A DNA stretch of 52,647 bases from Chitinophagales bacterium (GTDB lineage: Bacteria; Bacteroidota; Bacteroidia; Chitinophagales; Chitinophagaceae): positions 1 to 52,647 of the forward strand of contig JAAFIK010000032.1 in assembly GCA_013298665.1 (NCBI GenBank). The letters are read 5' to 3'. Made by a program: the position numbers and the translations under genes. The notes beneath the pieces were generated by a model. The model saw only the letters and a program-made list of their open reading frames with translations, ran no database searches and was not told the origin of the DNA. This document shows, in pieces, positions 44,052 to 52,023 of the stretch. Every line of letters starts with the position of its first letter. The stretch's first letter is position 1.

Positions 44052-46769
44052 TTATTGCTTCATAAATCTTTGAACGAGTACTTGCTGACTGTTACGAACA
44101 GTAATGATATACATGCCCCGGCTCAAAGAAGTGACATCGATGGTAAGACTGTTTTGGCTGGTCATTACCCGTTTCACAACCTGTCCGGTACTATTGACAA
44201 GCGCTATTTCGGAATTGCTGCTCCATGGCAAAAGAATTTTAATTTCTTTTTCGGCGGGACTGGGTGATACAACCAGTCCATTCCCCCCCAGCCATACCTT
44301 AATGATGTTACTGTAGCGACTGCTGTTGCGGTTACCGGCCAATTTCAGCCGGTAATAGTACCCGCCTGGTGCCAGATCAGCATCTGTGGCGGTGTAGCGG
44401 TGTTGTCCGGTACTGTTGCTTGCACTGCGGCTCAGTACCGGGGCGAAATTACGGCCATCGGTACTCCGCTCTATGATGTACTGATCCATTTCCCGCTCCT
44501 GTTCTGTCAGCCAGTCTAACCGTACCTGCCGCGCCTCAGCATTGGCGGTAAAACTGATCAGCCTGACAGGAAGGAAGTTGAACGGGCTTTTGGTGCCGAG
44601 GGTAAAGGGTGAAAAACTACCGATATTGAGGTTGGTCGTGATTAAGCCATTGCTGAGGGTAACACCCGCGGGAATGGTGAATGTGGGGCCTGCGCCATCG
44701 ATCCTCCATTTGATACCGGTCATGCCATCATCAAAATAATGGGCTACTACAAGATCCTGCATGGCGGTGGCACTGTCGGCAGGGTTGCCGTTGCCCACCA
44801 GGCTTTTGGGGCGCCACGTCAGGGTAACTTTTGCATCAGGATTGGCATCTGCGGTGCTGATGTTCCAGTATTCCACCTTACTCACATGGTCCAGCGGCGG
44901 CCATTGTACATTGTTGGTATCGAAATGCCCCTGGGGGAAATATTCGGTGGTATAGGTTTTGGCTACTGCTGAAACGGGTTGCAAAGCAGCCGGGGCAAAG
45001 AGGGTGTCGCCTGTTAATGTGTTTACTTTGCCTGTTGGTATCCATCGGGTATTGGTGCTATTGGTCTGTACACTTACGGGCCCGTGGATAAAACTGTTTT
45101 TGTAGCCTGTATTGGTAATGGCACAACAGGTAAAATACGGGCTGGTTGTACTGGTGATGGCTGTAGTATCCCTTAGTAAGGGCAATCGGGCTGCGTTGGT
45201 CAATAATAATCCCCTTTGCAGGCTCAGCGTATCGTCTACATTTACGCTTGAGGTTAGGGTAAGGCTGTCGTTGCCGGTTTTACGCAAAATCAGGTTTTTT
45301 ACGCTTGCCGGTAAGCCATTACCGGTTACCTGAGCAGTTGTACCTGTATATTCATAGTCGCCCTCAGTCTGGAAGGCACGGCTGGTGAACTGAACATTAC
45401 CGGATGCTGCAGGTGCTGCAGTAATGCCATTGGGTGAGCCAATGCCCAGTTTACCTTTTGCCGATGATGGCGTAAGTGCGATGCCGGTACCCCCCGCTGT
45501 GGCAAAACGGCTCATCGTTAAAGTATTGGCAGAAGGGTTTACGTTGAGGATATAGGTGTTGGCCGGAATCCCCGTACCACTGATACCCATACCGGGATAA
45601 TAAACTGATACGTTGGTAAGGTTGGTTATCTGGTTGCTGAGGTTGGTGAGGTTGCCGGTCATTGCACCCGGCACTGTAACGGTAGCGGGAAACATGACAA
45701 AACTACCGCCGCTGATGGTCTGGTTATTCATCATGAGGGTACCAAAAACACTCAGGGAATCGGGGGTCGTAATATCGGTAAGCAGGTTTACTGTAGCATC
45801 TTTGGCAACCATCAGGTGCATATTACTATTGAGATTGATGTTGCCTGATACCTGTTGCGGAACCTTGCCATCAAACAGAAGGTAGCCGGAATTATTGGGG
45901 GAAAAAGAAACTGTACCACTCTGCACGGTAAGGTTTCCACTGACGACCATGCCTCCGGTGAGGTTGAAACCGGCTGATATGGCGTTTTTAATGGTTAATG
46001 TATCGCACCGGAAAACAGTTCCCCCTGTCATATTGGTTTGGTTAAAGGAGGCGTCGTCTATTTCGAAATTGGCATAAGTGCGTCCATTGAGTGCGGGTGT
46101 GAGTGCTTGCTGGTGAGAATACAGGCTGCCTGTTAAAAAAGTAAGTACGGAGTTTGGCTGCGTTGCACCAAAGGGATTAGCACCGGCCTGGTTGATGTAT
46201 TTGGCCCCCGCCTGAAACTGTATACTGTTCAGGCTGGCTGTACCAAAGGCGTTGCCGGTAAAGTTGGTGGTTGCGGTAAATACAGCGCCATTCTGAAAAA
46301 CCAATGCATTGGCATCCATGGCCGTTAACCGGTGGCCGCCACCTGAGAAGGTAATGGTACCCCCTACCTGGCCTGTACACCCGGTGATGATATTGATGGT
46401 AAGGGTAACGGTTCCGGCGTTGAGTGCCAATGTTGACCCTGCTTCTACGGCGAAGTGAGGGGCGGCGATGGCAGTATTGCCCACGGTAAGTATCCTGTTG
46501 CTTGCACTGGCACCAAAAATAACCGAACAATTATTATAGATCCTGATTTTCCCCACTGTTTCTGTAGGGGTAAATGTAACAATGGGCGAGGCCTGCATAC
46601 TGCCATCAAACTCCAGGATATCATTGGTTGCAGGTGTACTCCTGGCAGGTGACCAACTCGTAGCCGTGGCCCAGGATCCGCTGCTTACATTCCATTTGTA
46701 GGTTGTTTGTGCAGTAATGGTTTGCAGGAAACCCGTAAAAAACAAACAAGTGAGGTAAAATATCTTCAT
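44052..46769 (-). CDS. Large T9SS protein with beta-strand-rich passenger
   Basis: 905-residue exported protein: signal peptide (MKIFYLTCLFFTGFLQTITAQ), a first domain with WNVSSGSWATATSWSP as found in surface proteins with beta-helical passengers, a long Gly/Thr/Asn-rich beta-repeat body, a fibronectin-like domain (VRLISFTANAEARQVRLDWL ... YIIERSTDGRNFAPVL) and a T9SS type A domain (VVSPSPAEKEIKILLP ... LSRGMYIITV). Probably a surface-attached adhesin or matrix protein. It has its own terminator. Confidence 0.85.
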   Translation of the reverse strand: MKIFYLTCLFFTGFLQTITAQTTYKWNVSSGSWATATSWSPARSTPATNDILEFDGSMQASPIVTFTPTETVGKIRIYNNCSVIFGASASNRILTVGNTAIAAPHFAVEAGSTLALNAGTVTLTINIITGCTGQVGGTITFSGGGHRLTAMDANALVFQNGAVFTATTNFTGNAFGTASLNSIQFQAGAKYINQAGANPFGATQPNSVLTFLTGSLYSHQQALTPALNGRTYANFEIDDASFNQTNMTGGTVFRCDTLTIKNAISAGFNLTGGMVVSGNLTVQSGTVSFSPNNSGYLLFDGKVPQQVSGNINLNSNMHLMVAKDATVNLLTDITTPDSLSVFGTLMMNNQTISGGSFVMFPATVTVPGAMTGNLTNLSNQITNLTNVSVYYPGMGISGTGIPANTYILNVNPSANTLTMSRFATAGGTGIALTPSSAKGKLGIGSPNGITAAPAASGNVQFTSRAFQTEGDYEYTGTTAQVTGNGLPASVKNLILRKTGNDSLTLTSSVNVDDTLSLQRGLLLTNAARLPLLRDTTAITSTTSPYFTCCAITNTGYKNSFIHGPVSVQTNSTNTRWIPTGKVNTLTGDTLFAPAALQPVSAVAKTYTTEYFPQGHFDTNNVQWPPLDHVSKVEYWNISTADANPDAKVTLTWRPKSLVGNGNPADSATAMQDLVVAHYFDDGMTGIKWRIDGAGPTFTIPAGVTLSNGLITTNLNIGSFSPFTLGTKSPFNFLPVRLISFTANAEARQVRLDWLTEQEREMDQYIIERSTDGRNFAPVLSRSASNSTGQHRYTATDADLAPGGYYYRLKLAGNRNSSRYSNIIKVWLGGNGLVVSPSPAEKEIKILLPWSSNSEIALVNSTGQVVKRVMTSQNSLTIDVTSLSRGMYIITVRNSQQVLVQRFMKQ

Positions 46770-46884
46770 CCTTTTGATTTTAATAGCAAAGGATTTTCAC
46801 AATATATTGGATGGTAAAGGTATTATTATTTCAAAAGTATTGTGTTGTGCAACGTTAACTGTCTATTAATTCGGCAATTTTTTG

Positions 46885-47928
46885 TCAGCGGATCATAAAA
46901 GATGCCGTATAAAACTGGTATTTATTGGTAAATACCAGCCGGTAATTGCCACGGGCCAGCGGTGCGGGCAGGTTAATAGGATAGACGCCATCGGCTCCAT
47001 TATGGGCCACACGGGTATCTGCCAGCAGCCGGCCGCCGTTGTCAAATACTTTAATGGCGTAGTTGCCCTTTACCACAGCAGCCACCCTTATGTTAAGTAC
47101 ATTGGCAGACGGGTTGGGGAAGATGACCAGGCTATTGTCGTTTTTGCCAAAAAGTACCCGGATGATCTTGGTTGCGGCTGTTTTTCCCTGCTGGTCAACC
47201 GCTACTACGCGATAATAGTTATTACCGATATCGGGCGCAAGGTCATCAAAATAATAATCGGTACGGCCCGTGCTGTTGCCCACTGCGGTACGCGTACCTA
47301 TCTTTTCAAACTGGAGACTGTTTCTCGACTGGTAAATTTCGTAATAAGCCATATTGCTCTCCTGTGCGGATGCCCAATACACCCGGATACTGCTTTTCCG
47401 CTCCACAGCGGTAATATTGACGAAATTGATGGGTAATACGCCCTGTACCAGGTAGGCAAATATGGTGGCATTGGTTGAGGTGGTGATAGGAACACAACCG
47501 CCACATAGTGTGCTGTTGCCAAATACTTCAACGCTGCCGGTATTGTTCCAGCCGCTCAGGATGTATTTGACAGGGGTGCCGCCCTGCTGTGGCGGGATGC
47601 TGCCGGTGATGGCGGTATTCCCGCTTCCGGTACACCTGATATTGCAAATGGCTACCTGTGTGGTGGCGGTACCGGTGCCCATTGCACCGGATGGGTTGCT
47701 GCCATCGGTGGTATAGTAAATCCTGGCCTGGCTTACCTGTAAGCTGGCTGCAGCGGTAAAAGTAATGCTAACGGTATCGGCAGGAGAGGGGAGCAGTGCC
47801 GATAGAAAGCGGGTGCCGCCACAGCCTGCGCTTGTAGTGGTTTGCTCATGGTAAACAGCATATCCCTGCGCATCGGCCTGCGAAAAGGAAACAAACACCA
47901 GCAGTGAAGAAAGTAGAAGTTTTACCAT
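46885..47928 (-). CDS. T9SS protein with Cys-containing N-terminal domain
   Basis: 347-residue exported protein with a signal peptide (MVKLLLSSLLVFVSFSQADAQ). The N-terminal domain carries Cys pairs (SAGCGGTRF, CNIRCTG, LCGGCVP) and a YTTDGSNPSG stretch, followed by a fibronectin-like segment (YYEIYQSRNSLQFEKIG) and a T9SS type A domain (LVIFPNPSANVLNIRV ... APLARGNYRLVF). The ATG at 47928 is preferred to a GTG at 47934. Function unknown; it lies 115 bp upstream of the large T9SS gene on the same strand. Confidence 0.82.
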   Translation of the reverse strand: MVKLLLSSLLVFVSFSQADAQGYAVYHEQTTTSAGCGGTRFLSALLPSPADTVSITFTAAASLQVSQARIYYTTDGSNPSGAMGTGTATTQVAICNIRCTGSGNTAITGSIPPQQGGTPVKYILSGWNNTGSVEVFGNSTLCGGCVPITTSTNATIFAYLVQGVLPINFVNITAVERKSSIRVYWASAQESNMAYYEIYQSRNSLQFEKIGTRTAVGNSTGRTDYYFDDLAPDIGNNYYRVVAVDQQGKTAATKIIRVLFGKNDNSLVIFPNPSANVLNIRVAAVVKGNYAIKVFDNGGRLLADTRVAHNGADGVYPINLPAPLARGNYRLVFTNKYQFYTASFMIR

Positions 47929-48156
47929 GTACACGTTACTTTGACAAACCGGGCCAGCAATTTTGCCCTGTTCTCAAAGATAATGGCTAATCCGGGCATT
48001 TCAAAGCTGAAACGCATAATATTATCCCCGGGTCTGTTGCGACCTGTTTATGCCCGAACAGGAAAACCGGGCTGCTGACTGGTACTGGAATCTGCGTCGC
48101 CAGCGTCTGCCACCGGAGAATGGGAAAACCGTTGGTCATATTTTAACAAAATGGCA

Positions 48157-48187
48157 TTGGTCAAAACAAGATTTGCCTGTATATTTA
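48157..48187 (+). promoter_or_regulatory. Probable promoter of the Cys/Lys-rich mini-protein
   Basis: TTGG (48157-48160) and TATATTTA (48180-48187), each one base from the consensus, have a 19-base spacer. The start codon is 32 bases further on. Confidence 0.4.
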
Positions 48188-48219
48188 CAGTCTATTACAA
48201 ACCAATCAAAAAAGAAATC

Positions 48220-48378
48220 ATGAAAAAAGTATTGATGCTTGCTACAGCAGCGCTCCTGGTAACAGGCGTAACACTTGCTGATAACGGTAAAAAGAAGAAG
48301 TGCGCAAAAGGAAAAAAATGCTGCAGCAGCAGCAAAGCTTCCTGCTGTAAGAAAAAAGCGGTTACTGCGGCACTCTAA
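48220..48378 (+). CDS. Exported Cys/Lys-rich mini-protein
   Basis: 52 residues: signal peptide MKKVLMLATAALLVTG plus VTLA, then a mature part of about 30 residues with five Cys and many Lys (KKKKCAKGKKCCSSS, SCCKKK). The Cys spacing suggests metal binding or disulfides; a role as a periplasmic copper or other metal chelator is possible but unproven. The frame is open from 48151, but the signal peptide marks 48220 as the start. It has its own promoter and a strong terminator, so it is a real single-gene unit. Confidence 0.7.
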   Translation: MKKVLMLATAALLVTGVTLADNGKKKKCAKGKKCCSSSKASCCKKKAVTAAL

Positions 48379-48399
48379 GCAAAAAGGTATACCATATTG

Positions 48400-48430
48400 A
48401 AACCCTCTTCTGACCGGAAGGGGGTTTTTT
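48400..48430 (+). terminator. Rho-independent terminator of the mini-protein gene
   Basis: An 11-bp stem (48400-48410 with 48417-48427, one G-T pair) is followed by T residues. It begins 22 bases after the mini-protein stop and also lies just past the stop of the convergent HAD gene. Confidence 0.75.
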
Positions 48431-48436
48431 AGTGGG

Positions 48437-49132
48437 CTAAAAGATACTTTCCAGCTCTTTAAGGTGGGTAATGGTAAACGTGGGTTTTTTGTCTGTAGTG
48501 GTATTGATGTGGTTAACAAAGATGCAATCCATGCCCACATTAATGGCTCCCTGTATGTCTGCATCTGTATTATCACCAATCATAATGCTCTCGTGCAGAG
48601 CCGCTCCGGCACGCGCCAGGGCGAGTTCAAAAATCTCTTTCTGCGGTTTTACGCTGTTACTCGCCTCTGAAGTGATGACGTGTGTGAAGTAAGGATCCAG
48701 TTTACTGTTGCTGAGTTTGTTCCATTGGGTTTTTTCAAAGCCATTGGTGATCAGGTGCAACTGGTAACCTTTGGCCCGGAGGTAGCTGAGTATTTCGTGT
48801 GTATGCGCAAAGAGGTGTTGTTTTTTGGGGAGTATTTCCAGAAAACGTGCGCTGATCTCCCGGGCAAGGTCTTCACTGCCGATTTTAAAATCAAGCAGGG
48901 TACGCCACATCCTTTTCCATTTGAGGTCGTCGGCGGTAATAAAGCCTTTGTGGTAGCGATCCCACAATATTTCATTGTGGTAAAGATAGCGGGCATAAAA
49001 GGTTTCGAAAGGCTGCACCCCTTTTTCTTCCAGCGAAAACAGGGCATATACATCTGCAAGGGTCTCTTTGGCATTGGTATCAAAATCCCAAAGGGTATGG
49101 TCAAGATCAAAAAAAATATGACGATATTTCAT
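48437..49132 (-). CDS. yjjG: YjjG-like HAD-family nucleotidase
   Basis: 231-residue HAD phosphatase. Motif I is HIFFDLDHTLWDFD (Asp9, Asp11), motif II Thr lies in LHLITNGFEKTQ, motif III Lys in SNSVKPQKEIFELAL and motif IV is MIGDNTDADIQGA. The overall pattern fits the YjjG group of 5'-nucleotidases that remove non-canonical pyrimidine nucleotides. An ATG at 49141 would add three residues. It is divergent from the SDR gene. Confidence 0.88.
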   Translation of the reverse strand: MKYRHIFFDLDHTLWDFDTNAKETLADVYALFSLEEKGVQPFETFYARYLYHNEILWDRYHKGFITADDLKWKRMWRTLLDFKIGSEDLAREISARFLEILPKKQHLFAHTHEILSYLRAKGYQLHLITNGFEKTQWNKLSNSKLDPYFTHVITSEASNSVKPQKEIFELALARAGAALHESIMIGDNTDADIQGAINVGMDCIFVNHINTTTDKKPTFTITHLKELESIF

Positions 49133-49140
49133 TTCAGACA

Positions 49141-49148
49141 TAGCTTTG
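49141..49148 (+). promoter_or_regulatory. -7 promoter box of the SDR gene
   Basis: TAGCTTTG matches TAnnTTTG, 35 bases before the SDR start codon. No TTTG at the -33 distance was found. Confidence 0.4.
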
Positions 49149-49183
49149 TACTGTAGCGCAAGCTACACGCAAAAATTTACAAT

Positions 49184-49885
49184 ATGAAGATCATCATCAC
49201 AGGTGCTTCTAAAGGTATCGGACGGGCAGTGGCTGACGCCTATGCCGGAGAGGGGAATGAGTTATGGATTTGCGCGCGTAATGAGGCGTCGGTAACTGAG
49301 ACAGCAAAAGCGCTCAAAACGAAGTACCCCTGGGTGGATGTGCGCAGCATGGCTGCAGATTTGTCGGTACGTGCCGATGTTGAGCGTTTTGCCAAATGGG
49401 CGCAGGACGAGGCCGGACAGATTGATGTACTGGTCAACAATGCAGGTCGTTTTTTACCGGGCAGTATTGCTGCGGAACCCGAGGGTACGCTGGAAGAATT
49501 ACTACAGACCAATCTTTACAGTGCCTATCACCTTACCCGCGCCCTCTTGCCGGGTATGATCGGGGCCGGGAAGGGGCATATTTTTAACATCTGCTCTATT
49601 GCGGCTTTACAGGCATACGACAACGGGGGCAGCTACAGCATCAGTAAGTTTGCCCTGCTGGGGTTCAGCAAAAACCTGCGTGAAGAACTGAAGCCGCATA
49701 ACATCAAAGTAACTGCTGTGCATCCCGGTGCGGTGTATACGGCTTCATGGGCCGGCAGTGGTGTTGACCCTGAGCGTATTATGGCAGCGGATGATATTGC
49801 CAGGATGATCCTTGCCGCGAGTAAATTATCGCCCCGTGCTGTTGTGGAGGAAATTGTTATGCGTCCGCAGTTGGGCGATCTGTAA
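49184..49885 (+). CDS. Short-chain dehydrogenase/reductase (SDR)
   Basis: 233-residue classical SDR. Cofactor motif TGASKGIGRA at residues 5-14, NNAG near residue 84, catalytic Ser in ICSIAA and Y-S-I-S-K near residue 150. NADP preference is likely from ASKGIGR with CARNE after the second strand. The pattern resembles 3-oxoacyl-ACP reductase and sepiapterin reductase-like enzymes; the substrate is not determined. It lies 100 bp upstream of the BatD-like gene on the same strand. Confidence 0.9.
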   Translation: MKIIITGASKGIGRAVADAYAGEGNELWICARNEASVTETAKALKTKYPWVDVRSMAADLSVRADVERFAKWAQDEAGQIDVLVNNAGRFLPGSIAAEPEGTLEELLQTNLYSAYHLTRALLPGMIGAGKGHIFNICSIAALQAYDNGGSYSISKFALLGFSKNLREELKPHNIKVTAVHPGAVYTASWAGSGVDPERIMAADDIARMILAASKLSPRAVVEEIVMRPQLGDL

Positions 49886-49967
49886 ATCCGGCGGCAGCCG
49901 TATAATATTAACAGCATTTTATCAGCGAAACCGGTCGGTCTGCCTGCCGGTTTGTTCGGCTTCGTTT

Positions 49968-49975
49968 TATATTTG
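49968..49975 (+). promoter_or_regulatory. -7 promoter box of the BatD-like gene
   Basis: TATATTTG is a full -7 match ending 10 bases before the ATG at 49986, giving a leader of only a few bases. A TTTG at 49951 is too close (13-base spacer) to be a standard -33. Confidence 0.45.
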
Positions 49976-49985
49976 TACACCGGGT

Positions 49986-51887
49986 ATGAAGAAAAATGTA
50001 CGATTAATCTCTTTCTGCTTCTTTTTTGTGCTCCTGGCTGTGTTTGATGGCCAGGCGCAAATCCGCTTTAAAGCAAACATTTCTCCGCAGGTTATTGGCA
50101 AAGGCGAAACGGCGCAACTCGACCTTATTGTTGAAAACGGCAGCAATATAGCAAGCATTACCCCTCCGGCACTGACCGATTTTGTGGTGGTGGCCGGTCC
50201 CAACCAAACCCGGGGCTACCAGGACAACAATGGCGTAACCACTTCCAGTTTTACCCTGAGTTATGTATTGCAACCCCGCCGGACCGGGCAGTTTACGCTG
50301 GATGCGGCCACGGCCAGTGTTGATGGCAAGAATTTCTCCAGCAACAAAACAACGTTGCGGGTGGTGAATCAGCCAACGGGGAATAGCCCCGCGCAAAGCT
50401 TTACCGATCCTTTTGCCGGAATGGATGATCTTTTCGGGGCACCCCGGAGGCAAACGGATTATGCGGACATCATCCTGCGAAAGGGAGAAGACATTGCCGA
50501 AAAAGTTCGTAAAAACCTGTTTATCCGTATTGAGACCAGCAAGCGTTCCTGCTATGTGGGTGAGCCGGTGGTGGTATCGTACAAATTATATACCCGGCTG
50601 CGGTGCGAAAGCAAGCTGGTTAAAAATCCTTCATTTAATGGGTTTTCGGTGGTGGATATGCAATTGCCCGACATCAGTAATGCCTCTGCCGAAATGTATA
50701 ATGGACGGGAGTACCGGGTGTACACCATCCGTAAGGCACAATTGTATGCCTTACAGCCAGGGGTGCTGGAGCTGGAATCAGCCGAAGTAGAGAATACCAT
50801 TCATTTTATTGAGGAAGAATACCTGCGGACGCTCGGGAATAGCAGTAAGGATCCTTACCTCCGCTTTGCAGAGTCAGATATCCCTGCTGAGGGGCGTAAA
50901 CTGCACCAGGCAAATGTACAGAGTAATACGGCCAGCATCAGTGTGCGTGCCCTGCCCGAGGCAGGAAAACCGGCAGGCTTTAGCGGTGCGGTGGGCAATC
51001 TCTCGATATCTGCAAGCTTAGACAATGCCCGCTTCAGTACTGATGACGCCGGACACCTGGTTTTATCCATTACCGGCAGTGGCAATATGCCGTTGGTTAC
51101 AGCACCGGACATTGCCTGGCCCAAAGGTGTGGAGGTATTTGAACCCAAAATGACGGAAGACCTGACCCGGCAGGAAGTGCCTGTATCGGGTACTAAGTAT
51201 TATGAATATTCCTTTACGATCGACAGTGCGGGTAATTATACACTGCCCCCTCTGGAACTGGCTTATTTTGATCCTTCTTCCGGGACGTATAAAAAGGCGC
51301 AGACCAAACCGATTCCTTTTACTGTAAGCAAGGGAGAGGGGCGGCCAAAAGATACGATCAGGGTTGGGCAGGCAGGGGGGGAGCGTTTTTTTAATAAAAT
51401 ATTCAGCAACCGCTGGTGGATCGTTGGGCCACTGATCGGGCTGATACTGGCCGGGCTGGGGTTCTGGATCGTTCGTGAAAATAAACGAATCAGGAAAGGG
51501 AAGGCTGCCGAAAAGGCTGCCGATGCTGCTGCTGCCCTTGCTGCGATACAACTGGCGGCGCAGTTGAAAGCCGATCATGCCAACCCGCTCGAAAGGGCGC
51601 ATGCTTTGCTGGAGCAGCCCGACCGCCGGGTATTTCTGGCCGCATTGCTGGAGGATCTCCGGCAGTTTGTGTCACTCCGCTACCATCTGCCGGTGCATGA
51701 GTTTAACCGTAAATCATTGGGCGAGCAGTTGGATAAAAAGGGTGTTTCCAACGATACCGTACTGGGGCTTCAGCAATTGCTGGAAGATATTGAATGGCAG
51801 CTCTATACCCCCACCGGAGGGGATACGCCTGTACAGGTGATATACGACCGGGCGCTGGGCATTGCCGAAACACTCCGCCTCGGCTGA
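49986..51887 (+). CDS. BatD-like protein
   Basis: 633-residue membrane protein of the BatD/oxygen-tolerance type. Signal peptide (MKKNVRLISFCFFFVLLAVFDGQAQ), several beta-sandwich domains (IRFKANISPQVIGKGETAQL, RTGQFTLDAATASVDGKNF, YEYSFTIDSAGNYTLPPLEL), one transmembrane helix (WWIVGPLIGLILAGLGFWIV) and a cytosolic tail of charged helices with Ala-rich coiled segment (KAAEKAADAAAALAAIQLA). BatD normally belongs to a batABCDE operon of VWA proteins; none is beside it here. The ATG at 49986 begins the signal peptide; the frame is open from 49812 within the SDR gene. Confidence 0.87.
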   Translation: MKKNVRLISFCFFFVLLAVFDGQAQIRFKANISPQVIGKGETAQLDLIVENGSNIASITPPALTDFVVVAGPNQTRGYQDNNGVTTSSFTLSYVLQPRRTGQFTLDAATASVDGKNFSSNKTTLRVVNQPTGNSPAQSFTDPFAGMDDLFGAPRRQTDYADIILRKGEDIAEKVRKNLFIRIETSKRSCYVGEPVVVSYKLYTRLRCESKLVKNPSFNGFSVVDMQLPDISNASAEMYNGREYRVYTIRKAQLYALQPGVLELESAEVENTIHFIEEEYLRTLGNSSKDPYLRFAESDIPAEGRKLHQANVQSNTASISVRALPEAGKPAGFSGAVGNLSISASLDNARFSTDDAGHLVLSITGSGNMPLVTAPDIAWPKGVEVFEPKMTEDLTRQEVPVSGTKYYEYSFTIDSAGNYTLPPLELAYFDPSSGTYKKAQTKPIPFTVSKGEGRPKDTIRVGQAGGERFFNKIFSNRWWIVGPLIGLILAGLGFWIVRENKRIRKGKAAEKAADAAAALAAIQLAAQLKADHANPLERAHALLEQPDRRVFLAALLEDLRQFVSLRYHLPVHEFNRKSLGEQLDKKGVSNDTVLGLQQLLEDIEWQLYTPTGGDTPVQVIYDRALGIAETLRLG

Positions 51888-51947
51888 CCGACTGGTGGTG
51901 AATAATTGATAAGAAAACAGGGTATGGGTACTCAGTACCAAGCGGAG

Positions 51948-51969
51948 AACGCGTTCTGCGTCTCTCTTC
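51948..51969 (+). repeat. 22-bp dispersed repeat, copy 1
   Basis: A 22-bp sequence starting AACGCGTTC and ending TCTCTCTTC. It lies 16 bp beyond the stop of the heptad-repeat frame and matches copy 2 at 21 of 22 bases in the same orientation. Confidence 0.75.
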
Positions 51970-52023
51970 AGGAAATGTGATTACGTTAAGGATTGGTGTG
52001 GGGCAATTGTGTGCCAGCTACTT

